This document shows positions 33,820 to 40,700 of a DNA stretch of 64,000 bases, in pieces (within the stretch, counting starts at the first letter, position 1; each line of letters starts with the position of its first letter). Position numbers and translations under genes: made by a program. A model generated the notes under the pieces. It was not told the DNA's origin, searched no databases, and was given only the letters and a program-made list of their open reading frames with translations. Location: assembly GCF_002161675.1 (NCBI RefSeq), contig NZ_NFIH01000013.1:1-64000 (forward strand), in the 5' to 3' direction. The DNA comes from Pseudoflavonifractor sp. An44. GTDB lineage: Bacteria > Bacillota > Clostridia > Oscillospirales > Oscillospiraceae.

Positions 33820-34998
33820 TCACCAACTGACCTGCTCTAAAATCCCCGTGAGGTACGCAATGGCCACCCCGTAGTTGGTCATGGGCACCCCCTGCCGTTG
33901 GGCCTGAGCCAACCGGGAGAGCACATAGGCCCGGTTGAACATGCACCCGCCGCAGTGGATAACCAGGTCGTACCCGGTGAGATCGTGGGGGAAGTCGTTG
34001 CCCGCCACCACATCCACCTGGAGGCCCTGCCCCACCCGACGGCGCAGCAGTCTGGGAATCTTCACCCGCCCGATGTCCTCTTCCAGAGGGGCGTGGGTGC
34101 ACCCCTCGGCAATGAGCACCCGGCTGTTCTGGGTGAGGGTTCCAATGGCCTTTGCCCCCTGGGCAAAGGCGTCAATGTCCCCTTTATCCGCCGCCATGAG
34201 GATGGAAAAGGAGGTGAGCAGGCTCTCTTCCGGCTTTTTTGCCGCCACCAGGGGGAAGCACTGGGAATCGGTGATGATGAGCTTGGGGGGCGCGCTCAGA
34301 GCCGCCAGAGCCCCGTCCAGGCCGTGGTTGGTGGTACTCACCACGGTGCACTTCAAGTCCAGCAGATGCCGGATGGTGCGCACCTGGGGTAAAATCAACC
34401 GCCCCTTGGGGGCCTGGATGTCCTGAGGCATCACCAGCAGCACCACGTCCCCGGCGCTGCACAGCCCCCGGGTCAAGTCCTGCCGCCCGAAATCCTCGGG
34501 CACCAGGGCGGTGAGGGCGGCCCGCAGGGCCTCAATCCCTTCCCCGGTGGCGGAGCTCACCGCCACCGCCCGCTCAGCAAGCTCCTTGGGCAATTGGGCC
34601 GGAGCGGCCAAATCCCCCTTGGTCTGCACCACCAGAAAGGGGGTGTTCTGGGCTTTGAGCTGCTGGGCCCACTGCAAGTCCTCTTGGCTGGGCTGTCCTG
34701 CAATGACCAGCAGGGCCACGTCCGCCCGAGTGAGGGTGTCCCGGGTGGCCTCCACCCGCAGCTGCCCCAGCTCTCCCTCGTCGTCATACCCGGCGGTGTC
34801 GATGAACAGCACCGGGCCGATGGGGTGCAGCTCCATGGCCTTTTTCACCGGGTCGGCGGTGGTGCCCGCCACCGGGGACACCAGGGCCACCTGCTGGCCG
34901 GTGAGGGCGTTGATGAGGCTGGATTTTCCCGCATTGCGCCGCCCGTACAGGGCGATGTGCAGCCGCTGGGCGGCGGGGGTCTCCTGTAATCCGCTCAT
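33820..34998 (-). CDS. hydF: [FeFe]-hydrogenase H-cluster maturation GTPase HydF
   Basis: Scaffold on which the 2Fe subcluster is assembled before transfer to the hydrogenase. 392 residues: GTPase domain with P-loop GRRNAGKSS (about 17-25), DTAGYDDEG and TKGD; C-terminal cluster domain with GCTHAPLE (about 296) and HCGGC (about 348-352), the known Fe-S ligands of HydF. Start at 34998 is 8 nt after AAGGAGG. Last gene of the hydrogenase-maturation operon, 13 bp after hydG. Confidence 0.95.
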   Translation of the reverse strand: MSGLQETPAAQRLHIALYGRRNAGKSSLINALTGQQVALVSPVAGTTADPVKKAMELHPIGPVLFIDTAGYDDEGELGQLRVEATRDTLTRADVALLVIAGQPSQEDLQWAQQLKAQNTPFLVVQTKGDLAAPAQLPKELAERAVAVSSATGEGIEALRAALTALVPEDFGRQDLTRGLCSAGDVVLLVMPQDIQAPKGRLILPQVRTIRHLLDLKCTVVSTTNHGLDGALAALSAPPKLIITDSQCFPLVAAKKPEESLLTSFSILMAADKGDIDAFAQGAKAIGTLTQNSRVLIAEGCTHAPLEEDIGRVKIPRLLRRRVGQGLQVDVVAGNDFPHDLTGYDLVIHCGGCMFNRAYVLSRLAQAQRQGVPMTNYGVAIAYLTGILEQVSW

Positions 34999-35011
34999 GG
35001 TCTTGTCCTCC

Positions 35012-36427
35012 TTAGAACCGGAAGTCCCGCATACCGCCCTCCATGTCGTGGAGGTGGCGGATGACGGTCTCCTTGACCTTGGGGTTGGTGATCTTGTCCA
35101 CCTCTTTCTCAATGAGGGCCATGCCCTTTGCACGGGTCTCGGGGCTGGCGTAGTCCTCCAGGTACTCCTTGAGGGTCATCAGGGCATTGGGGTGGCAGCA
35201 GTTGACAATCTGGCCGCTCTTACACAGGGACATGAACCGGTCTCCGGTGCGGCCCTCCCGGTAGCAGGCGGTGCAGAAGCTGGGGATGTGGCCCATGTCT
35301 AACAGCCAGCTCACCACCTGGTCCAGGGTACGGGTGTCGCTGACCTCGAACTGGGAGGAGTCCTCCTCCTCTTCCTCGGCGTAGCCGCCCACGCTGGTGC
35401 GGCTGCCGCCGCTGATCTGGGACACGCCCAGCTCCAGCACCTTCTCCCGGCACTCCTTGCTCTCCCGGGTGGAGATGATGAGGCCGGTGTAGGGCACGGC
35501 AATGCGCAGCACCGCCACAATCTTGGCAAACAGCTCATCGCTGATGCCGTTGTCGAACTGGTCGGGGTCGATGTCGTCGGCCCGGCGCAGACGGGGCACG
35601 CTGATGGTGTGGGGACCCACCCCGTACACCGCCTCCAGGTGCTCGGCGTGCATGAGAAGGCCCACAAAGTCGTAGTCGTACAGGTTCAGGCCGAAGAGGA
35701 CGCCGCAGCCCACGTCGTCAATGCCCCCCTCCATGGCCCGGTCCATGGCCTCGGTGTGGTAGGCGTAGTCACTCTTGGGCCCGGTGGGGTGCAGGTCCTC
35801 ATACTGCTTCTGGTTGTAGGTCTCCTGGAAGAGAATGTAGGTGCCAATGCCCGCCTCTTTCAGCTTGCGGTAGTTCTCCACGGTGGTGGCGGCAATGTTC
35901 ACATTCACCCGGCGGATGGCCCCGTTCTTATGGTGGATGGAGTAGATGGTGTGGATGCTCTCCAGCAGGTACTCCATGGTGTTGTGCACCGGGTCCTCGC
36001 CGGTCTCCAGGGCCAGACGCTTGTGGCCCATGTCCTGGAGGGCCACCACCTCCCGGACAATCTCCTCCTGGGTGAGCTTTTTCCGGGGAATGTGCTTGTT
36101 CTGGCCGTGGTAGGGGCAGTATTTGCAGCCGTTGATGCAGTAGTTGGACAGGTACAGGGGGGCAAACATGACGATGCGGTTGCCGTAGAACTTCTCCTTG
36201 ATGCGCCTCGCCAGGTCGTACATCCGCTCCACCAAGTCGGGCTGGTCGCACTTGAGGAGCACCGCCGCCTCCCGGTGAGACAGGCCCTTGCAGTTTTCGG
36301 CCTTTTCCAGCAGCTCCTGGACCAGGGCCCGGTCATTGGCGTGTTCCTGGGCATAGGCCAGGGTGTCCCGGATTTCTCCATCGTGGATGAATTCCTGGGC
36401 GATATGGGATTTGGGATTGTACTGCAT
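35012..36427 (-). CDS. hydG: [FeFe]-hydrogenase maturation tyrosine lyase HydG
   Basis: Radical SAM enzyme that splits tyrosine to give CO and cyanide ligands for the H-cluster. 471 residues. Radical SAM motif CINGCKYC (about 97-104) and C-terminal auxiliary cluster motif CTACYR..C (about 382-410), both typical of HydG rather than the related thiamine enzyme ThiH. Start at 36427 follows GAAGGAATC; a longer frame lacks a ribosome site. Second of three maturases in the operon. Confidence 0.96.
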   Translation of the reverse strand: MQYNPKSHIAQEFIHDGEIRDTLAYAQEHANDRALVQELLEKAENCKGLSHREAAVLLKCDQPDLVERMYDLARRIKEKFYGNRIVMFAPLYLSNYCINGCKYCPYHGQNKHIPRKKLTQEEIVREVVALQDMGHKRLALETGEDPVHNTMEYLLESIHTIYSIHHKNGAIRRVNVNIAATTVENYRKLKEAGIGTYILFQETYNQKQYEDLHPTGPKSDYAYHTEAMDRAMEGGIDDVGCGVLFGLNLYDYDFVGLLMHAEHLEAVYGVGPHTISVPRLRRADDIDPDQFDNGISDELFAKIVAVLRIAVPYTGLIISTRESKECREKVLELGVSQISGGSRTSVGGYAEEEEEDSSQFEVSDTRTLDQVVSWLLDMGHIPSFCTACYREGRTGDRFMSLCKSGQIVNCCHPNALMTLKEYLEDYASPETRAKGMALIEKEVDKITNPKVKETVIRHLHDMEGGMRDFRF

Positions 36428-36455
36428 AGCTGATTCCTTCTTTCTCAAACATTCA

Positions 36456-37418
36456 TCACAGGGGCACCCGCCCCAGGCTTCTGATCTGTTCCTCCAGCTG
36501 CTGGCGCTGGGCGGGAATGTCCGTGTCCGGCAGCTGGGCGGGATAGATTTCATACATGCGCTTGTAGCAGTTGGGGGTGATCTTCCGCATCACCACGTTG
36601 GCGCCCCCGGAAAACACCTGGCCGTTGTCCCCCCGCACGGTGAGGGCGGTGGTGGCAGGCAGGTTGGCGCTGGGCAGCATCAGCCGGGCCAGAGCCACAC
36701 AGCGGCGGGTGAGCTCGGCATCTCCCGCCGTGCCATCCCGAAGGGGGGTATCCGGATGGGGCAAAAAGGGCCCGATGCCCGCCATGTCGCAGGGGATGGA
36801 GGCCAACAGCAGCAGGTCCTGGGCCAACGTCTCTAAGGTCTGACCCGGCAGGCCCACCATAAATCCGCTGCCCGTCTCGTACCCCAGACGCTTGAGGGTG
36901 CGCAGACAGCCCACCCGCTTGTCCAGGCTGCTGTCCGGGTGGAGGCGGCGGTACAGGTCGGGGTCGGCGGTCTCATGCTTGATGAGGTATCGGTCCGTCC
37001 CCGCCAGCTTCAAAAAGGCGTAGTCCTCCTCCCGCATCTCTCCGCACCCCAGGGTCACCGCCATATCGGTTTTGGCCTTGATGGCGGAGACGATTTGCCC
37101 CAGCATCAGGGGGGTATACCAGGGGTCCTCCCCGGACTGGAGCACAATGGTGCGGTAGCCCACGGCGTGGGCCTCACAGGCGGCCTGTACCACCTCCTCC
37201 GGGTCCATGCGGTAGCGGGTCAGATTTTGGCGGGGGGCCCGGAGGCCGCAGTAGGTGCACATGCGCCGACAGTGGTTGGAGATCTCCAGCAGGGCCCGGA
37301 TGTGCACCGTATCTCCCACGGCTTCCGCCCGCACCTGGTCTGCCTGGGCGTAGATGGGGGAGAAATCCTCCCGCTCCAGCAGCTCCACCAACTCCCCCTG
37401 GGTAAACTCAGCTCTCAT
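36456..37418 (-). CDS. hydE: [FeFe]-hydrogenase maturation radical SAM protein HydE
   Basis: Radical SAM enzyme acting with HydG on the H-cluster precursor. 320 residues, slightly shorter than the usual 340-350. Cluster motif CRRMCTYCG (about 49-57), followed by LRAPRQNLTRYR, GLPGQT and a biotin-synthase-like barrel ending in ITPNCYKRMYEIYP. Its start overlaps the TM1266-like gene by 11 bp. No hydrogenase structural gene is in the window, so the client enzyme must lie elsewhere. Confidence 0.94.
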   Translation of the reverse strand: MRAEFTQGELVELLEREDFSPIYAQADQVRAEAVGDTVHIRALLEISNHCRRMCTYCGLRAPRQNLTRYRMDPEEVVQAACEAHAVGYRTIVLQSGEDPWYTPLMLGQIVSAIKAKTDMAVTLGCGEMREEDYAFLKLAGTDRYLIKHETADPDLYRRLHPDSSLDKRVGCLRTLKRLGYETGSGFMVGLPGQTLETLAQDLLLLASIPCDMAGIGPFLPHPDTPLRDGTAGDAELTRRCVALARLMLPSANLPATTALTVRGDNGQVFSGGANVVMRKITPNCYKRMYEIYPAQLPDTDIPAQRQQLEEQIRSLGRVPL

Positions 37419-37671
37419 GGCTCTGGGTGGCGGGGGCGTACAGGGCCTTGGCGGACACCCCGCCCAGCTGGCCCAGCTTCCCGGTGAGGGCGCTGATGAC
37501 GTCGTTGGGGGCGTCCAGAATGACGCTGATGACGCTCACCCCCCGCTGGCGGTAGGGCACCCCCATGCGGCCCACGATGTAGGTTCCATAGTCGTGGAGG
37601 AGGTTGTTGATGTGGTCGGTGGCGGACAGGTCCTCCACAATGATGCCGATGACGGCCAGGCGTGTGTCCAT
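37408..37671 (-). CDS. TM1266-family putative regulator of the [FeFe]-hydrogenase system
   Basis: 87-residue ferredoxin-like/ACT-type protein (MDTRLAVIGIIVEDL at the start, GVSVISVILDAPNDVISAL in the middle). This family is consistently found with hydEFG and was proposed to be a regulator; its biochemistry is unknown. Start at 37671 follows AAAGGAGA. It is the first gene of the operon and lies 26 bp after a terminator hairpin in the leader. Confidence 0.88.
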   Translation of the reverse strand: MDTRLAVIGIIVEDLSATDHINNLLHDYGTYIVGRMGVPYRQRGVSVISVILDAPNDVISALTGKLGQLGGVSAKALYAPATQSHES

Positions 37672-37696
37672 AGGCGTGTATCTCCTTTTTTGCAAT

Positions 37697-37880
37697 AAAA
37701 AATGCCTGCACAGACCCACTGTGCAGGCAAAACAGGCGACAAAAGAGACTCCCCCGCACATTTGCGCGGGCGAGTGTGGAAAACAATCTGTCGTCTTTCC
37801 CTTCGGGGGACTCCCTTGGGGTCAGCACAGGATGGATGGGGACCGTTGGCGGCGGGCGAGGGCCCAGCGCCGCAGGCGTT
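37697..37880 (-). ncRNA. Structured leader RNA or sRNA upstream of the hydrogenase-maturation operon
   Basis: About 184 nt from the predicted start to a strong terminator (GCCTGCACAG/CTGTGCAGGC, 37704-37728, then six U). Contains a GCGGCG/CGCCGC hairpin, a GAC..GUC and CCC-GAA-GGG pair, and a long ACUCGCCCGCGC/GUGCGGGGGAGU hairpin. The terminator ends just before the TM1266 ribosome site, so the RNA is either an attenuating leader or an independent small RNA. It matches no riboswitch class I recognise. Confidence 0.55.
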
Positions 37881-37886
37881 GTGTTC

Positions 37887-37914
37887 AGTATACCACAGTA
37901 GGGCGGGTTTGCAA
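37887..37914 (-). promoter_or_regulatory. Promoter of the hydrogenase-maturation leader
   Basis: TTGCAA (37909-37914), 16-bp spacer, TATACT (37887-37892) with extended TGG before the -10. Confidence 0.72.
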
Positions 37915-37950
37915 GGGGGTTTTCCGCCCCCCTATGCCTCCGTTTTGTAG

Positions 37951-38521
37951 GTGCGTCCTTCTCCACAGCCCAGGCTCAGGCTTGCCAGCCGGGGTTTGCT
38001 CCGCAGGGTGACTTTCTCCCCGATGAGAAAGTCACCAAAGAATCGCCAAAGGCGGGGCCTTTCCCCGCCTTGTGGAATCCACCCCGCGGTACTTGGTGTC
38101 CTTGCGTCTTTCTCTTTTCAGCCCTGGGCCCGGTGGGGTCACATAGATGGACAGGTAATTCTACCGAATATACCTGCTTCTCTGAAAAATAATCCTTCTA
38201 CCCCCAGGGCCTTACCCTGGTGAGCCGCTGTTCCCAGCGATCGGGAGCCTGGCTTCCGGCGGCGGGAACGCCGCTTGGCCAGGGTAGGCCCGGAGGTGGA
38301 AACCACCCAGCCATAGGGCCAGCTGCCCAGGGTAGCCTGGTGTGGTGGCAGAACTAGGCGTCACAGCAAGGGTGACGGGCCGAACTTAGGCTTGACGCAG
38401 GTCCAGCCTCGTACCCAAAGGGAGGTCCTTAGGGGGGAACGCCCTAAGTGGCTTTTCGTCCATTTTGGCCACTCAAAATGGACCCCAGCGGAGCGTCCCT
38501 TCCAGGCTGGCAAGCCGGAAC
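37951..38521 (+). repeat. R1 mosaic repeat, copy E
   Basis: Full-length copy with a GACTTTCTC/GAGAAAGTC left hairpin and a right hairpin based on GTCCATTTTG/CAAAATGGAC. Followed at 38540-38590 by a TGTCAGCC/GGCTGACA and CTCCCCT/AGGGGAG hairpin pair of another type. Confidence 0.85.
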
Positions 38522-38604
38522 CTTGGGCGGTTAGACGAACAACCCCTTGTCAGCCTCACGGCTGACAGCTCCCCTTACACAGGGGAGCCTTTGAGCTAGG
38601 CAGT

Positions 38605-38935
38605 CACCGGGAGCCTGGCTTCCGGCAACTGGGAACAGTTGCACACCAGGGTGAGGCCCTGGCAATCGAAGTACAATGTTCCAGAGAAGCAGGCACGTTC
38701 CGTAGAATTTCCATGCCATCTATGTGACCCCACCGGGCCAAGGACCGAAAACAGAAAGACGCAGGGACAGCCTCGTACCCCAAGGGAGGTCCTTAGGGGG
38801 GAACGCCCTAAGTGGCTTTTCGTCCATTTTGGCCACTCAAAATGGACCCCAGCGGAGCGTCCCCGGCTGGGGCGCTGGTTTCCGCCGGGGACATCGGAGA
38901 ACGGCAAGCCCAGCGGAGCACTCCCGGCTGGGGCA
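38605..38935 (-). repeat. R1 mosaic repeat, inverted partial copy E2
   Basis: Runs opposite to copy E, so the two form a large inverted repeat around 38522-38604. It carries the same GTCCATTTTG hairpin. The stretch 38936-38975 (GAAGAGTGAAGAGTGAAAAGTGAAG) resembles an R2 end. No gene is seen between 37915 and 39078. Confidence 0.8.
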
Positions 38936-38997
38936 AGTGAAGAGTGAAGAGTGAAAAGTGAAGAAGTGCAGGGCTACCGCCCTGCGCCACAAAGGGT

Positions 38998-39026
38998 TTG
39001 CCTTTTCTCCCATTTGGTGATACAAT
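38998..39026 (+). promoter_or_regulatory. Promoter of the foldase gene
   Basis: TTGCCT (38998-39003), 17-bp spacer, TACAAT (39021-39026) with extended TGA. Confidence 0.65.
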
Positions 39027-39078
39027 GTCCCCTAGACTGTGCCGTGCACTGGCCGGCACCTGAAAAAGGAGTTACAAC

Positions 39079-40269
39079 ATGATGACTATGAAAAAGCGCA
39101 TCACGTCTTTGCTTTTGGCCGCCGGGATGACCTTCTCCCTGGCCGCCTGTTCCACCCCTGCCGCCGAGCCCACCGACTCCCCCGCTCCCTCTGAGGAGAT
39201 CGTGGCCGACCTGTCCAAGGATATTCTGGACTTCTCCGCCGGGCTCAAGGGCGACGAGACCATGCTCACCGCCAACGGCGAGGTGATTCCCGCCGACCTG
39301 TACCTGTACTTCCTGGCGGTGAACTGCGCCTACCTCACCCAGATGTACCAGGCCGATGTGACCGACTACGCCGACCAGCTCAAGGAGGACAGCAAGACCG
39401 TCACCGCCTACTACAAGATTCTGGAGGCCAAGTGCGAGGAGCTGGGCTGCCCCCTCACCGACGAGCAGCAGACCGAGCTCAACGAGACCCTCATGTCCGA
39501 GGGCCAGGAGAAGTACGACCAGCGCAAGACCATCAACGGCCTCAGCGACGAGACCATGAAGTTCGTCTACTCCATCAACTACTTCTATGACAACGTCCTC
39601 AACGCCACCATCGGCCAGCCCACCGAGGACGACCTGAACAACTACGTCTATCAGACCCGCCACATCCTGCTGAAGACCGTGGACACCGAGGGTACCCCCA
39701 CCGTCCAGGAGGACGGCTCCTACGCCTATCCCAAGCTGGACGAGGAGACCATCAACGAGAAGAAGGCCCTGGCTGAGGACATTCTGGCCCAGCTCAACGC
39801 CAGCGACGACCCCTCCACCCTCTTCAACGACCTGATGAACGAGTACAGCGAGGACGAGGGCCTGGAGCAGAGCCCCGACGGCTACACTGCCACCCTGGGC
39901 CAGATGGTCTCCGCCTATGAGGAGGCCGCCCTGAAGCTGGACTACGGCCAGGTATCCGGCATTGTGGAGTCCGAGTACGGCTACCACATCATCATCCGGG
40001 ACAAGGTGGCCGACACCAGCGAGTACGTGGACAAGTGGCGTGAGTACAAGATGGGCCAGCAGGTGGACCAGTGGATTGCCGACGCCGACATCCAGTCCAC
40101 CGAGACTCTGGACAACCTGGACGTGGCCGACTTCTACAACAAGTTCAACGCCTATCAGGTGGCTCTCAACGAGAAGTACACCGCCGCCCAGGAGACTCCC
40201 TCTCCCTCCGTCAACCCCTCCGCTGACCCTGAGGCCACCGGCTCGGTGGAGGACGAGGCCGTGGGCTGA
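39079..40269 (+). CDS. PrsA/SurA-like parvulin peptidyl-prolyl isomerase lipoprotein
   Basis: 396 residues. Lipoprotein signal with lipobox SLAAC (Cys24 counted from the first Met). SurA-like helical N-domain (about 55-190), PpiC parvulin domain (about 195-310, TRHILLKT to YGYHIIIRDK), and a Ser/Pro-rich acidic tail. It should fold exported proteins at the outer face of the membrane. Start at 39079 is 7 nt after AAGGAG. The stop codon abuts R2 copy 2. Confidence 0.88.
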   Translation: MMTMKKRITSLLLAAGMTFSLAACSTPAAEPTDSPAPSEEIVADLSKDILDFSAGLKGDETMLTANGEVIPADLYLYFLAVNCAYLTQMYQADVTDYADQLKEDSKTVTAYYKILEAKCEELGCPLTDEQQTELNETLMSEGQEKYDQRKTINGLSDETMKFVYSINYFYDNVLNATIGQPTEDDLNNYVYQTRHILLKTVDTEGTPTVQEDGSYAYPKLDEETINEKKALAEDILAQLNASDDPSTLFNDLMNEYSEDEGLEQSPDGYTATLGQMVSAYEEAALKLDYGQVSGIVESEYGYHIIIRDKVADTSEYVDKWREYKMGQQVDQWIADADIQSTETLDNLDVADFYNKFNAYQVALNEKYTAAQETPSPSVNPSADPEATGSVEDEAVG

Positions 40270-40270
40270 A

Positions 40271-40513
40271 GACAATGAAGAACGAAGAATGAAAAATGAA
40301 GAATGCAGGCCCAAAACATTGCCGCATTTCTTGGTTTGCTATGCGTAGGGGAGGGGCTTGCCCCTCCCGCAGCTCCCCTGGCATTGCCCTGGGTTTTCGG
40401 GCCGGGCAAGCCCGGCCCCTACGGCGGTCTGCCGGGGACTGTGTTCCCTTATAAAATCCGTGCCGCTTGCGGCACACCATACTTCTTCACTATTCATTAT
40501 TCACTATTCATTC
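40271..40513. repeat. R2 repeat, copy 2
   Basis: Starts ATGAAGAACGAAGAATGAAA, contains the GGGAGGGGC..GCCCCTCCC and GCCGGGCAAGCCCGGCCCCTAC core, then ATCCGTGCCGC-TTGC-GGCACACCAT and the ATTCATTATTCACTATTCAT end. The longest R2 copy. Confidence 0.8.
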
Positions 40514-40541
40514 GTCCCCTTCCCCCCTCGCCATTTTTCCC

Positions 40542-40570
40542 TTGCACTCACTGTGTGCCCCTGATACAAT
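40542..40570 (+). promoter_or_regulatory. Promoter upstream of the P-type ATPase
   Basis: TTGCAC (40542-40547), 17-bp spacer, TACAAT (40565-40570) with extended TGA. Transcription would enter a hairpin terminator 40 nt later. Confidence 0.72.
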
Positions 40571-40615
40571 GCACCCACAAAAGACGTGCAGCGGGCACAG
40601 AGAACAGAGAAATAT

Positions 40616-40656
40616 AGACCAATCCGCGCAATTTTCGTGCGGATTGGTCTTTTTTT
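40616..40656 (+). terminator. Leader terminator before the P-type ATPase gene
   Basis: 14-bp stem AGACCAATCCGCGC/GTGCGGATTGGTCT, 7-nt loop, then TTTTTTT. It lies between the promoter and the ATPase start, so it is an attenuator or ends an ~80-nt small RNA. Confidence 0.85.
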
Positions 40657-40700
40657 GTCCCCTCCTCCCCTGCACCCGAACAACAAAGGAGTGCATCGTT

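Noticed and set aside
37697-37880. 6S RNA identity for the hydrogenase-operon leader
   Set aside because: Length fits, but the 5' and 3' halves do not form the long rod with a central bubble; the fold is a row of separate hairpins.
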